Assembly (NCBI GenBank): GCA_902613545.1
Contig: CACMHW010000003.1
Span: 45,071-109,070 of the forward strand
Origin: an uncultured Pelagibacteraceae bacterium
Lineage (GTDB): Bacteria; Pseudomonadota; Alphaproteobacteria; Pelagibacterales; Pelagibacteraceae
DNA length: 64,000 bases
Direction: 5' to 3'
Shown here: piece after piece, positions 10,946-21,405 of the stretch
Layout: every line of letters begins with the position of its first letter
How positions within the stretch are numbered: the stretch's first letter is position 1
Notes under the pieces: generated by a model
The model's input: only the letters and a program-made list of their open reading frames with translations
What the model was told of the DNA's origin: nothing
Databases searched by the model: none
Made by a program: the position numbers and the translations under genes

Positions 10946-13617
10946 TAATTGAGCATGTTACGTAAAACATACTGAAGAATTCCTCCGTTTTTATAATATT
11001 CTATTTCATTTTCAGTATCTATTCTACTCAAGGCTTGTATCTTTTTAATTGTACCATCTTTATATTTAATTTCACAAGCTACCTCAGCTCTTGGTTTAAT
11101 TCCCTTTTCAATATCAATTATTGTAATGAGTTCAACTCCTGTTATTTTTAATTTTTTTCTATCAAAACCTTCTTTAAATTGAAGTGGCAAAACACCCATA
11201 CCTACTAAATTTGATCTATGAATTCTTTCAAAACTTTCAGCTAACACTGCTTTTATGCCTAATAGCTTTGTTCCTTTAGCTGCCCAGTCTCTTGAAGATC
11301 CTGTTCCGTATTCTTTACCAGCAATGACAACTAAATGATTATTTCTTTTTTTATATTCCATGGCAGCTTCATAAACGCTCATAACCTTGCCATCAGGCTG
11401 TAAAGTAGTAAAACCACCCTCTGTTCCAGGCGCCATTTCATTTCTAATTTTGATATTTCCAAAAGTTCCTCTCATCATTACTTCATGATTTCCTCTTCTA
11501 GCTCCATAAGAGTTGAAATCTTTTTGTTGGATTTGATGTTCCATAAAATAATCCCCCGTTGGACTATCTTTCTTGATGCTTCCAGCTGGTGAGATATGAT
11601 CTGTAGTTACTGTGTCCCCTAATAACAAAAGTATTCTAGCATCATTAATTGCTTTAAAACCCTCAGGTTTATCTGGAAGATTATCAAAAAAAGGTGGTCT
11701 TTTTACATATGTTGAGTTTTGTTCCCAGTTATAAATGTCGCTATCAACTGTATTAATTTCTCTCCATTCTTTTGGTCCCTCTGAAACATTAGAATATCTT
11801 TTCTTAAACATATCAGCATTTAAAGAGGTAAGCATAATATCTTCAATTTCTTTGTTGCTCGGCCAAATATCTTTTAAGAAGACATCTTTACCAGCTTTAT
11901 CTTTCCCTAGAGAAGATTTATATAAATCAAAATTCATATTTCCTGCTAAAGCATAAGCAACAACTAAAGGAGGCGAAGCTAGATAATTCGCTTTTACATC
12001 AGGATTTATTCTACCTTCAAAGTTTCTGTTTCCAGATAAAACTGAAACCGCATATAAATCTTTTTCGTTGATTGCGTCTGATATATTTTTATTTAATGGT
12101 CCTGAATTTCCGATACATGTAGTGCATCCGTATCCTACAAGATTAAAACCTAATTCATCTAAATATTTATTTAAGCCAGCTTTTTCTAAGTAGTCAGTAA
12201 CAACTTGTGATCCTGGCGCTAAAGAAGTTTTGACCCACGGTTTTACTTTTAATCCTTTCTCATAAGCTTTTTTAGCAAGAAGTCCGGCTCCGATTAAAAC
12301 GCTTGGATTTGATGTATTGGTACATGAGGTAATTGCTGCAATAACAATATCCCCATCTTTTAATTTAAAATCTGCTCCTGCAACATCAGACTCTACAACT
12401 TTAGATCTTTTAGCGTTTTCTTTATAAACTTTTGCGAACGAACTTGCTGCCTCGGTTAGTAAAACCTTATCTTGAGGTCTTTTAGGTCCAGAGATACTTG
12501 TTACAACTGTGCTTACATCTAGAGATACTTTATCAGTGAACTCCACATCATCACTTGCCCATAGCCCTTGTTCTTTAGAATATTTTTCTACCAAAGCAAT
12601 TGTAGCACTATCTCGTCCAGATAATTTTAAATATTTAAGTGACTCATCATCAACAGGGAAGAAACCACACGTCGCTCCATATTCAGGAGCCATGTTTGCA
12701 ATAGTTGCTCTATCAGCTAAAGTTAAGTTTTTAAGTCCTTCTCCATAAAATTCTACAAATTTTCCAACAACACCTTTTTTTCTTAACATTTCCACTATAG
12801 TTAAGACTAAATCAGTTGCTGTTGTGCCCTCTTTGAGTTTACCTTTTATTTCAACCCCAACCACTTCAGGAATTAACATTGAGATTGGCTGTCCTAACAT
12901 AGCAGCTTCGGCTTCAATGCCACCAACTCCCCAGCCTAATACGGATAAACCGTTAACCATTGTAGTATGGCTGTCTGTTCCAACTAAAGTATCTGGGTAA
13001 GCATATAAATCATTCCCGCTTTTAGAAGACCAAACAACTTTAGATAAATATTCCAAGTTTACTTGGTGGCAAATACCTGTTCCTGGTGGCACTACTCTAA
13101 AATTATCAAAAGCTTTTTGTCCCCATTTTAAGAAAGAATAACGCTCTCCGTTTCTAGAAAATTCTCTTTCTACATTCTTATCAAAGGATTTTCCTGAAGC
13201 ATATTCATCAACCATTACTGAATGATCGATTACTAAGTCTACAGTTGATAAGGGGTTTATTTTTTCTGGATCTTTATTTTTATCTTTTACCGCATCTCTC
13301 ATAGCAGCTAAATCCGCCACCGCTGGGATTCCTGTATAGTCCTGCATTAAAACTCTAGCTGGTCTATAAGCTATTTCAGTATTTGATCTTTTATTTTTTA
13401 ACCATTCTTTGATTGCTAAAATCTGTTTTTTATCTACAGTTATATCATCTTCGTATCTAAGCAAATTTTCTAATAAAACTTTAAGAGATTTTGGTAGTTT
13501 TGAAATTCCGTCTAAACCATTTTTTTCAGCTATTTTTAAATTGAAAATTTTATATTCTTTGCCTGATGATGAAATATTATCTAATGATTTAAAGGAATTT
13601 TTACTATTAAATTTCAT
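10945..13617 (-). CDS. acnA: Aconitate hydratase A
   Basis: 890 aa; [61 protein letters not shown]. Confidence 0.97.
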   Translation of the reverse strand: MKFNSKNSFKSLDNISSSGKEYKIFNLKIAEKNGLDGISKLPKSLKVLLENLLRYEDDITVDKKQILAIKEWLKNKRSNTEIAYRPARVLMQDYTGIPAVADLAAMRDAVKDKNKDPEKINPLSTVDLVIDHSVMVDEYASGKSFDKNVEREFSRNGERYSFLKWGQKAFDNFRVVPPGTGICHQVNLEYLSKVVWSSKSGNDLYAYPDTLVGTDSHTTMVNGLSVLGWGVGGIEAEAAMLGQPISMLIPEVVGVEIKGKLKEGTTATDLVLTIVEMLRKKGVVGKFVEFYGEGLKNLTLADRATIANMAPEYGATCGFFPVDDESLKYLKLSGRDSATIALVEKYSKEQGLWASDDVEFTDKVSLDVSTVVTSISGPKRPQDKVLLTEAASSFAKVYKENAKRSKVVESDVAGADFKLKDGDIVIAAITSCTNTSNPSVLIGAGLLAKKAYEKGLKVKPWVKTSLAPGSQVVTDYLEKAGLNKYLDELGFNLVGYGCTTCIGNSGPLNKNISDAINEKDLYAVSVLSGNRNFEGRINPDVKANYLASPPLVVAYALAGNMNFDLYKSSLGKDKAGKDVFLKDIWPSNKEIEDIMLTSLNADMFKKRYSNVSEGPKEWREINTVDSDIYNWEQNSTYVKRPPFFDNLPDKPEGFKAINDARILLLLGDTVTTDHISPAGSIKKDSPTGDYFMEHQIQQKDFNSYGARRGNHEVMMRGTFGNIKIRNEMAPGTEGGFTTLQPDGKVMSVYEAAMEYKKRNNHLVVIAGKEYGTGSSRDWAAKGTKLLGIKAVLAESFERIHRSNLVGMGVLPLQFKEGFDRKKLKITGVELITIIDIEKGIKPRAEVACEIKYKDGTIKKIQALSRIDTENEIEYYKNGGILQYVLRNMLN

Positions 13618-13620
13618 GCG

Positions 13621-14208
13621 CTATACATAGAACAAAATCACACAAACGATAAGTAAAAAAGACATTATGTAATTAAAATTCTTAATAAATTTATCACTTG
13701 TGGCGAATTTTCTCATGTATTTACCCATTAAACACCAGGCTGTTTGGCTTCCAACAGCCATTAAAAACCATACAAATGTTAAAACAACCGAGTCTCTTAA
13801 ATAGTTATTTTGTGTGTCAATAAATAAGGAAATTGAAGTAAGTCCAACTATAATGCTTTTTGGATTTACGAATTGAAACCAAAAAGTATTTAAAAAAGTC
13901 ACTGGTTTTGGATCAATTTTTTTATCTTTTGTATGTCCTGCAAAAGACAATTTGTATGCCATATATAATAAGTAAATAGATCCTAATATTTTAATTGTAG
14001 TTTGAATAAATGCATATTTTTGAAAAACAGCACCAGAAGTTAATTGCAAAAGAATAATTAAAAGTGTCCAACCAATAATTACTCCAAGCATTGTAGGAAT
14101 AGCTTTTCTAAATCCAAAATTGAAAGCTGTATAAGATGTCATGATATTATTTGGACCAGGAGAAAACGCGGTCGCAATACTAAATAAAATTAATGGTAAA
14201 AGTTGCAT
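13621..14208 (-). CDS. LysE-family translocator
   Basis: 195 aa; AFSPGPNNIM motif and TM pattern. Confidence 0.88.
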   Translation of the reverse strand: MQLLPLILFSIATAFSPGPNNIMTSYTAFNFGFRKAIPTMLGVIIGWTLLIILLQLTSGAVFQKYAFIQTTIKILGSIYLLYMAYKLSFAGHTKDKKIDPKPVTFLNTFWFQFVNPKSIIVGLTSISLFIDTQNNYLRDSVVLTFVWFLMAVGSQTAWCLMGKYMRKFATSDKFIKNFNYIMSFLLIVCVILFYV

Positions 14209-14214
14209 TAAAAT

Positions 14215-14664
14215 TTAATGAGGCGCTCTAAACTTACTATGGCAAGCCGAACAATTATTCCACATTAGTTGTTTCTGGACTGCTCTAAGATCTTCTGCAG
14301 TTTCAATTGCTTTAGCAAGTTTAATCATATCATCTGAGGCTTTTTGCATTAAAGCATTGAATTCATCTTTATTTTCCCAAATGCTTGGTAGTGCCCCTGT
14401 TTTAAAACCCTCTTTTGTATTTTCAGGAAAATAATCTAATAATTTTTTGTAATTATCTGAAATTTTTTTCATTAAAGGTTTTGCCTCCTCAATTCTTTTA
14501 GATTTCAATAATATAGATATTTTTTTAGCGTTTTGATAGTTTTCGCTAAACATTGCTTTTCTGCCTTTAATAATTTCTTCCACAGTTTGAGCATTAGCAG
14601 AAAAAGAAAAGCTTAAAGAAAAAATAATAATAAATGTTTTTATTATTTTTATCTTCTGTATCAT
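14215..14664 (-). CDS. Cytochrome c' (class II-like) periplasmic protein
   Basis: 149 aa; signal peptide; C-terminal CSACH heme motif; four-helix-like composition. Confidence 0.85.
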   Translation of the reverse strand: MIQKIKIIKTFIIIFSLSFSFSANAQTVEEIIKGRKAMFSENYQNAKKISILLKSKRIEEAKPLMKKISDNYKKLLDYFPENTKEGFKTGALPSIWENKDEFNALMQKASDDMIKLAKAIETAEDLRAVQKQLMWNNCSACHSKFRAPH

Positions 14665-14668
14665 AAAA

Positions 14669-15151
14669 TTATATTGTCATGAATACTGAAGATTTCCCAT
14701 CTTTAAGTTGATAAATAACATAAGGCTCATCTTTATCACCTGGCATTCCAGGTGTTCCAATTGGCATTCCTGGCAAAGCTATACCATCAATATCTGGTTG
14801 CTCTTTTAATAATTTATTTACTGCTTCGAACGGGACATGTCCTTCAATAAAGTATTTGCCCATAATAGTAGTATGACAAGACTGCATTTCTACTGGGATA
14901 TTATATTTTTGTTTTATTGTATGAAGGCTTCTCATATCTGTTTGTTTTACTTTGAATTTTTCTTCTTCTAAAAATAAAACGTACCCATAACAACATCCAC
15001 ATGAGGGTGTCTTAAAAACTTCAACGATTTGTTTATTGTTAATATTGGCTAAAGCGTCTTTATTATCTGTGACAAAATTAAAGATATAAAAAATAGAGAA
15101 TGATACTACTGTAAAAACAATGAATTTAGATATGGTGCTTTTAAATAACAT
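14669..15151 (-). CDS. DUF411 family (putative metal-binding) protein
   Basis: 160 aa; VFKTPSCGCCYGY and CHTTIMGKYFIEGHVP..AVNKLLKEQPDIDGIALPGMPIGTPGMPG. Confidence 0.9.
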   Translation of the reverse strand: MLFKSTISKFIVFTVVSFSIFYIFNFVTDNKDALANINNKQIVEVFKTPSCGCCYGYVLFLEEEKFKVKQTDMRSLHTIKQKYNIPVEMQSCHTTIMGKYFIEGHVPFEAVNKLLKEQPDIDGIALPGMPIGTPGMPGDKDEPYVIYQLKDGKSSVFMTI

Positions 15152-15169
15152 GACTAATTATAATTAATT

Positions 15170-15700
15170 ATGAAAATTTTTAACAGTATAAATGAATATG
15201 GCCTATTGGCCAAATTGTTCCACTGGGTTACATTTATTGTCTTAATAGCTCAAGTTCCTTTTGGATTTTATTTAGTAGGGCTTGAATTTTCTGATGAAAG
15301 AATTGAACTTGAAAATATACATATCCTAGTTGGAATAACCGTTTTCTATCTTACTTTGTTTAGATTAATTTGGAAATTTTTAAACCCAAGACCAAAAGAA
15401 TGGAAAAGTCATTTTAAAGGTCAGGCTTTAATTGCTTCAGCAAATCATTTTTTACTTTATTTGACTATTTTTGCCATTACTGTTTCAGGTATACTTAAAA
15501 AACTTTACATGGGAGAAACGCTTAATTTTATTTTTTTTAAATACGGATTTGAAAAAGATAATTTTGTTTTAGCAGATACTTATTATCAAATTCATATTTA
15601 TGCTAATTACTTGTTATTGGCTTTAGTAACCTTACATATACTTGCTGTGATTGTTCATCATTTTATTTTTAAAGAAAAAATCTTAAGAAAAATTACTTAG
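15170..15700 (+). CDS. Cytochrome b561 family protein
   Basis: 176 aa; 4 TM helices with His residues (KLFHWVTF, IHILVG, ASANHFLLY, LHILAVIVHHF). Confidence 0.88.
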   Translation: MKIFNSINEYGLLAKLFHWVTFIVLIAQVPFGFYLVGLEFSDERIELENIHILVGITVFYLTLFRLIWKFLNPRPKEWKSHFKGQALIASANHFLLYLTIFAITVSGILKKLYMGETLNFIFFKYGFEKDNFVLADTYYQIHIYANYLLLALVTLHILAVIVHHFIFKEKILRKIT

Positions 15701-16134
15701 TGGCAAGCTTCATTGAATTTCTTTAGTCTCCAATAATTATATGGCCAAGGTGTAACAAATCCTACGGCTAACATTATTGGAACAACCCACCAAGTTAAAA
15801 TAGCTCCACCTGTAAGAAAATAATCAGTAGCATTCATGGCAATTTCCATACTCACCATTGAAATTAAGCTCATACCAACAGCCGTTTTAAAAGCTAATTT
15901 AAAAGAAAAATTTTGTCTTAATAAGATAATGGTTTCTAGAATTATACTTGTAATAATCCCGTTGATTATCGCTAGAACCATAATTGCTAAAACAGGAAAG
16001 GGAATTTTAGTTAATTGAAAAAATAAAATAGTTCCAAAATCACCAATAGAACATCCAAGTAAACACCAAAATGTATTTTTTGCACTTCTAGACCAAGTGT
16101 GTTTACAGCTCCAATTAAATGTTTCAGAACTCAT
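15697..16134 (-). CDS. DUF4396-like membrane protein
   Basis: 145 aa; SAKNTFWCLLGCSIGDFGTILFFQ, Met-rich TM helix SMVSMEIAMNATDYFLTGG. Confidence 0.65.
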   Translation of the reverse strand: MSSETFNWSCKHTWSRSAKNTFWCLLGCSIGDFGTILFFQLTKIPFPVLAIMVLAIINGIITSIILETIILLRQNFSFKLAFKTAVGMSLISMVSMEIAMNATDYFLTGGAILTWWVVPIMLAVGFVTPWPYNYWRLKKFNEACH

Positions 16135-16469
16135 TATGCAATATCTAAACCATTATCAGTTTTCTGAGATGGGTGCACTAGGACAACTTTTCCGTCTTTT
16201 TCAATAGCTCCAAGCACTAAAACTTCTGATACAACACCAGCTATATTTTTTGTTGGGAAATTACAAACTCCAATAACTTGTTTACCAACTAAATTTTCAG
16301 GATTGTAATAGTGAGTAATTTGTGCTGAAGATTGCTTAATGCCTATCTCTTTACCAAAATCTACCTTAACTACTAATGAAGGTTTTCTTGCTTTTTCATT
16401 TACTTTTACTTCTAAAACAGTACCAACTTTAATTTGTACCTTTTTAAAATCATCATAAGTTATTTCCAT
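16134..16469 (-). CDS. tRNA-binding-domain protein, CsaA-like
   Basis: 111 aa; FKKVQIKVGTVLEVKVNEKARKPSLVVKVDFG and QVIGVCNFPTKNIAGVVSEVLVLG. Confidence 0.88.
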   Translation of the reverse strand: MEITYDDFKKVQIKVGTVLEVKVNEKARKPSLVVKVDFGKEIGIKQSSAQITHYYNPENLVGKQVIGVCNFPTKNIAGVVSEVLVLGAIEKDGKVVLVHPSQKTDNGLDIA

Positions 16470-16483
16470 AAATTCCTTTCTAC

Positions 16484-16510
16484 AAATAAAAAAGGGGGCC
16501 TAAGCCCCCT
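16484..16510 (-). terminator. Rho-independent terminator downstream of the livJ-like gene
   Basis: AGGGGGC-CTAA-GCCCCCT hairpin; minus strand runs into TTTTTT. Confidence 0.88.
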
Positions 16511-16533
16511 CTTAAATTAGTTAAACAATTGAA

Positions 16534-17637
16534 TTACAGTTCTTTGTAATTACCTTTGCTCCACTCATAAAATACGTAACCTGGTAAGCTCACGTCACCT
16601 TTTTTATCAAAGCCTAGTGAACCAATTACAGTATCAAACTTACCTTTTCTCATTACTTTAAGAACCTTAGCAGGGTCATTTGATCCAGCTTGGTTAGCAG
16701 CTTGTTCAAATACTTGTAACGCAGCGTATGAATAAAGAACATAACCTTCTGGTTCAATACCAGCAGCTTTAAATTCTTTTACAACATCTGCAGCCGCAGG
16801 GTTATTTCTTGGATCTGGGGAGAAAGTCATTAACGTACCTTCACCTGCATCACCAGTAATATCCCAATACTCAGCTGTAACTAAAGCGTCACCACTGATT
16901 AATTTAGTTTTCATACCTTGGTCTCTCATTTGTCTTACGATCAAACCACCTTCTGTGTGGTAACCACCAAGATAAACTGCATCGATGTTATTAGATTTTA
17001 GTTTTGAAACTAAAGCAGAGTAATCTTTTTCACCTGCTGTATAAGCTTCGTACATAGCTTCTTTGAGGCCAGCTTTCTTCATATTTTTTCTCGTCGCATC
17101 TGCTAAACCTTTTCCGTAAGCAGTTTTATCATGAAGTATAGCTACTTTTTTACCTTTGTAGTTATCAGCTAAGAATTTACCAGCAACTTCACCTTGCTGA
17201 TCATCTCGACCACAAACTCTAAAAGTATATTTACCACCTTTATCCGTTAACGCTGGATTTGTTGAAGCTGGTGAAACTTGAATGATTCCCTCTTCATTAT
17301 AAACAGCAGAAGCTGGAATTGAAGAACCAGAGCAGAAGTGACCTGCAACATAAGCTACACCTTGACCAGCAAATTTGTTGGCTACAGCAACAGCTTGTTT
17401 AGGATCACAAGCATCATCCCCGATTTCTAATTTAACTTTCTCACCATTAATTCCACCTTTTTTATTTACGTGTTTTAACCACATTTCAGCACCAGCTTTT
17501 AACTGAGCACCAAATGAAGCGTACTGACCAGACATAGGTCCAGCAGAAGCAACAACAACGTCAGCTTTAGCTGATACTGTTGCAAGCATTAATGTTCCGG
17601 CAATTAATGAAAGAAGTTTATTGAACGTTCTTAACAT
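16534..17637 (-). CDS. Branched-chain amino acid-type ABC substrate-binding protein
   Basis: 367 aa; signal peptide, ADVVVASAGPMSGQYASFGAQLKAGAEMW (LivJ/K fold). Confidence 0.93.
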   Translation of the reverse strand: MLRTFNKLLSLIAGTLMLATVSAKADVVVASAGPMSGQYASFGAQLKAGAEMWLKHVNKKGGINGEKVKLEIGDDACDPKQAVAVANKFAGQGVAYVAGHFCSGSSIPASAVYNEEGIIQVSPASTNPALTDKGGKYTFRVCGRDDQQGEVAGKFLADNYKGKKVAILHDKTAYGKGLADATRKNMKKAGLKEAMYEAYTAGEKDYSALVSKLKSNNIDAVYLGGYHTEGGLIVRQMRDQGMKTKLISGDALVTAEYWDITGDAGEGTLMTFSPDPRNNPAAADVVKEFKAAGIEPEGYVLYSYAALQVFEQAANQAGSNDPAKVLKVMRKGKFDTVIGSLGFDKKGDVSLPGYVFYEWSKGNYKEL

Positions 17638-17670
17638 ATTATTTCCCTTTGTTGTTAATTAATTAATTAT
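17638..17670 (-). promoter_or_regulatory. Conserved solute-binding-protein leader (copy 1)
   Basis: Plus-strand ATTATTTCCCTTTGTTGTTAATTAATTAATTAT; near-identical to the leader at 37152. Confidence 0.6.
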
Positions 17671-17715
17671 TGATATTGAACACCTTAATTACAATCTTGT
17701 AAATATGAAAAAAAG

Positions 17716-18435
17716 TTAATTTTTTGACCCACCTTCGAGATAAGCGACTTGTATGTCTTTATTTTTGAGCAACTCTTGACCAAGACCCTTTATGGTCACC
17801 TTCCCGTTTACAAGAACATATGCTCTGTCTGCAAGCTCTAAAGCTTTTTTGGCATTTTGCTCAACTAAAAAAATAGTAACATTTTTTTCTTTATTAATAT
17901 TTTTTATTGAAACAAAAATTTGATTAACTAATTTAGGAGCAATTCCAAGCGAAGGTTCATCCAATAAAAGAACTTTGGGTTTACTCATTAATGCTCTTCC
18001 AATGGCTAACATTTGTTGTTCACCTCCAGATAGTGTTCCGCCTCTTTGAGTTTTTCTATCGCTTAATACAGGAAATAAATCATAAACTTCCTTTATATCA
18101 TTTTCAAAATACTTCCCTTTTTCGTTGGCATGAGCTCCTAATCTTAAATTTTCTTCTACTGTTAGTCTTGAAAAAATTCTTCTTCCTTCTGGAACTTGGC
18201 AAATACCCATATCAACAATTTTGTGAGGTGCTTGGTTTTCAATATTTTTGCCATTGAAAACTATATTTCCTCTTTTGGCTTTATTCACTCCACTAATCGT
18301 CATAAGTAAAGTTGATTTACCCGCTCCATTAGAGCCTATTAGAGAAACAATTTCACCATCATTCACATCAAGATCAACGCCTCTTAAAGCTTGGATCTTA
18401 CCGTAAAATGTTTCAACATTAGTAATTTTAAGCAT
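17716..18435 (-). CDS. livF: Branched-chain amino acid-type ABC ATPase LivF
   Basis: 239 aa; Walker A GSNGAGKST, LSGGEQQMLAIGRALM. Confidence 0.92.
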   Translation of the reverse strand: MLKITNVETFYGKIQALRGVDLDVNDGEIVSLIGSNGAGKSTLLMTISGVNKAKRGNIVFNGKNIENQAPHKIVDMGICQVPEGRRIFSRLTVEENLRLGAHANEKGKYFENDIKEVYDLFPVLSDRKTQRGGTLSGGEQQMLAIGRALMSKPKVLLLDEPSLGIAPKLVNQIFVSIKNINKEKNVTIFLVEQNAKKALELADRAYVLVNGKVTIKGLGQELLKNKDIQVAYLEGGSKN

Positions 18436-19226
18436 TATTCATCTACTCCTAGATAGGCTTCGATAACTTCTTTACTGTTTTTAGTTTGATCAGCTGTTCC
18501 TTCAAATATCTTTTTACCATAATTCAAAACTACAACATGATCAGAGATCCCCATTACTACACTCATATCATGTTCAATTAATAAAATTCCTGTTTGTTTT
18601 TCTGTTTTGATAAATTTTAATAATTTGTTTAATTCAGCTGACTCTTTTGGATTTAATCCAGCGGCTGGTTCGTCTAGACACAATAACCTTGGCTCAATAC
18701 ACATAGCCCTAACAATTTCTAATTTTCTTTGATCTCCATATGGTAAATCACCAGCATTATCGTCTGCTCGGTGAGTTAAGCCGATTATATCTAGCCAATA
18801 TTTTGCTTTATCGACAGCCAACTGTTCTTTGTCTTTGTAAGATTTTAGATTCAGTAGGCCAAACAAAGAATAGCCAGAGGCAACCATTAATTCATTATGT
18901 TGGGCAACTAATAAATTCTCTAATACTGACATTGCGGGGAATAACCTTATATTTTGGAAAGTTCTGGCTACTTTAGCAACATAGGCAATTTTAAAATCAG
19001 TATATTTTCTTAGAGAAATTTTGCTGTCCTCTTTATGTAAAAACATTTGACCATTGGTAGGTTTATAGAATCCTGTAAGACAATTAAAAACAGTTGTTTT
19101 GCCTGCACCGTTAGGTCCAATAATGGAGGTTATTTGATTATTTTTAGCATCAAAACTTAAATCATCGATTGCAGTTAAACCACCGAACTTCATTGTTAAA
19201 TTTTCTACAGATAATAGATTGCTCAT
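18435..19226 (-). CDS. livG: Branched-chain amino acid-type ABC ATPase LivG
   Basis: 263 aa; GPNGAGKTTVFNCLTGFYKPT; LPYGDQRKLEIVRAM. Confidence 0.92.
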   Translation of the reverse strand: MSNLLSVENLTMKFGGLTAIDDLSFDAKNNQITSIIGPNGAGKTTVFNCLTGFYKPTNGQMFLHKEDSKISLRKYTDFKIAYVAKVARTFQNIRLFPAMSVLENLLVAQHNELMVASGYSLFGLLNLKSYKDKEQLAVDKAKYWLDIIGLTHRADDNAGDLPYGDQRKLEIVRAMCIEPRLLCLDEPAAGLNPKESAELNKLLKFIKTEKQTGILLIEHDMSVVMGISDHVVVLNYGKKIFEGTADQTKNSKEVIEAYLGVDE

Positions 19227-20491
19227 TTTTTATCTCCGTGCATAAGAATAGTTGGTTTTCTATTCGCTAAGATTCCTTTTGGCTTAAACACCATAATTAA
19301 TACCATTGCTCCACCAAAGGCTATCATTCTGTATTGTTCTAAATCTCTAAACATTTCTGTTATTCCAATTAAGAAAATTGATGCAAGAACTACTCCAGTT
19401 TGTGAACCCATCCCACCTAAAACGACTATAGCGACAATGATTGCTGACTCAATAAAAGTAAAACTTTCTGGACTAATAAAAGCTTGTCGTGTTGCAAAGA
19501 ATGAACCAGCAAAACCACCAAACATAGCACCGATTGCAAAAGCAGTTAATTTTGTATTTGTAGGATTAACTCCTAAGGATTTACAAGCAATTTCATCTTC
19601 TCTTAAAGCCTCCCAGGCTCTACCAACAGGAAGTTTTCTTATCTTCAGTGTAAAATAATTTGTAATTAAGGCTAAGACTAGAATTAAATAGTATAAAAAT
19701 ATTATTCGGTGCATTGTTGAATATTCAAGATTGAAAAACAAATGAAAACTTATTTCCCCTTCATCTGGAGATCTTTTAAAAGGTAATCCAAAAAATGATG
19801 GTCGTGGTATTCCAGTGATCCCGTCAGGTCCATTGGTTACTTCATACCAATTAATTAAAATAATTCTTATAATTTCTCCAAATCCCAAAGTAACAATCGC
19901 AAGATAATCTCCTCTTAATCTTAAAACAGGAAAGCCAAGTAAGATTCCAAAAAAAGCTGCAAATAATCCTGCTAAAGGTAAACAAATCCAAAAAGACCAA
20001 CCAAAAGTAGTTGCGATTAATGCATATGAATATGCACCAACTGCATAGAAGGCTACATAACCTAAATCGAGAAGACCTGCTAAACCAACTACGATATTTA
20101 AACCCCAACCAAGCATGATGTAGGTTAAAATCATTATCGCTACATCCATAAAATATCTGTCGGTAAAAGGTAAAAATGGGAACACGACAGCAAATAAAAT
20201 TGCAGTAATTGCAAAGTGTTTTGCTTTATCCTCAGTTACCGCTGAAAACTTAGATGTGAACTTTGAAAAAAAAGTAATTTCAGTTTTTCTAGCGGAATTT
20301 AAATTAATTAAAAATCGTCCTAAAATACAAAGTCCAACTAATAAAAAAACTACTCCCCATTGAGGAGTAATAAATAAACCTTCTCCCTTAGATGCAGTTC
20401 TAAGGCCAACTATCGGGCCGAATAGTGCTAAGGCAATTAAGCCTGTAAATAAACTATCTTTAAATGACTGAATGATATCTTTCTTTTCCAT
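19223..20491 (-). CDS. livM: Branched-chain amino acid-type ABC permease LivM
   Basis: 422 aa; GWGLNIVVGLAGLLDLGYVAFYAVGAYSYA. Confidence 0.92.
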   Translation of the reverse strand: MEKKDIIQSFKDSLFTGLIALALFGPIVGLRTASKGEGLFITPQWGVVFLLVGLCILGRFLINLNSARKTEITFFSKFTSKFSAVTEDKAKHFAITAILFAVVFPFLPFTDRYFMDVAIMILTYIMLGWGLNIVVGLAGLLDLGYVAFYAVGAYSYALIATTFGWSFWICLPLAGLFAAFFGILLGFPVLRLRGDYLAIVTLGFGEIIRIILINWYEVTNGPDGITGIPRPSFFGLPFKRSPDEGEISFHLFFNLEYSTMHRIIFLYYLILVLALITNYFTLKIRKLPVGRAWEALREDEIACKSLGVNPTNTKLTAFAIGAMFGGFAGSFFATRQAFISPESFTFIESAIIVAIVVLGGMGSQTGVVLASIFLIGITEMFRDLEQYRMIAFGGAMVLIMVFKPKGILANRKPTILMHGDKK

Positions 20492-21402
20492 TAAACTTTC
20501 TCGATGTCAGGTTTTCCAAGAAATCCAGTTGGAAAGAAAATTAAAACTACGATTAATACACTAAAAGCTGCAACATCTTTATATTCAAGTGAAACATATC
20601 CAGCCCAGAAGGTTTCTATAAGTCCGATTAACAAGCCACCTAACATTGCTCCAGGTAAAGAGCCAATTCCGCCAAGCACTGCAGCTGTAAAAGCTTTAAT
20701 GCCTGCTAAGAACCCAATGTAAAAATCAATTACACCGTAATAAAGAACAAACATCATTCCAGCCACTGATGCTAATGAAGAGCCAATTATAAATGTAATT
20801 GAAATTGTTCTATCTACATTAATTCCTAATAATGCGGTCATTGTTCTATCTTGTTCACAAGCTCTCTGAGCTCTACCTAAATCTGTTTTTGTAATAAGAT
20901 AAGTAAAAATACCCATTAAAATTATTGTTAAGATTACAATGAAAATTTGAAGATAACTTACTGTAACTATAAATTCAGAGTTCTTAAAAAATTCTAAACC
21001 ACCGCTAATCAAAGGTTGCATGGGCTTTACTCTGGCTCCTTGAGCAACTTGGACATAGTTTTGTAGCACAATTGACATACCTAAAGCAGAAATAAGCGGA
21101 GCTAATCTGAAAGATCCTCTTAGCGGTTTGTAAGCTAATTTTTCAACTGTCCATCCATAACAAGCTGTGAAAAGCATAGCTATCAATAAAACTAAAAGTA
21201 AAATAATTGGTAACGCTACTCCAGTTAAACCAAAAATTATAAATGAAATTAAAGCAACAAAAGCTCCGATCATAAAAATGTCTCCATGGGCAAAATTAAT
21301 CATTCCAATAATTCCATAGACCATGGTGTAACCAATCGCGATGAGTCCATAAATCGAACCTAAAGTAATCCCGTTAACTAATTGTTGTATAAAATATTCC
21401 AT
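20491..21402 (-). CDS. livH: Branched-chain amino acid-type ABC permease LivH
   Basis: 303 aa; QQLVNGITLGSIYGLIAIGYTMVYGIIGMINFAHGDIFMIG. Confidence 0.93.
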   Translation of the reverse strand: MEYFIQQLVNGITLGSIYGLIAIGYTMVYGIIGMINFAHGDIFMIGAFVALISFIIFGLTGVALPIILLLVLLIAMLFTACYGWTVEKLAYKPLRGSFRLAPLISALGMSIVLQNYVQVAQGARVKPMQPLISGGLEFFKNSEFIVTVSYLQIFIVILTIILMGIFTYLITKTDLGRAQRACEQDRTMTALLGINVDRTISITFIIGSSLASVAGMMFVLYYGVIDFYIGFLAGIKAFTAAVLGGIGSLPGAMLGGLLIGLIETFWAGYVSLEYKDVAAFSVLIVVLIFFPTGFLGKPDIEKV

Positions 21403-21405
21403 GAT

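Noticed and set aside
12509-12748. Plus-strand ORF antisense to acnA
   Set aside because: Ser/Leu-rich mirror of aconitase coding sequence, no independent support
19851-20108. 85-aa minus-strand ORF inside livM, alternate frame
   Set aside because: Cys/Phe/Arg-rich out-of-frame translation of a conserved permease
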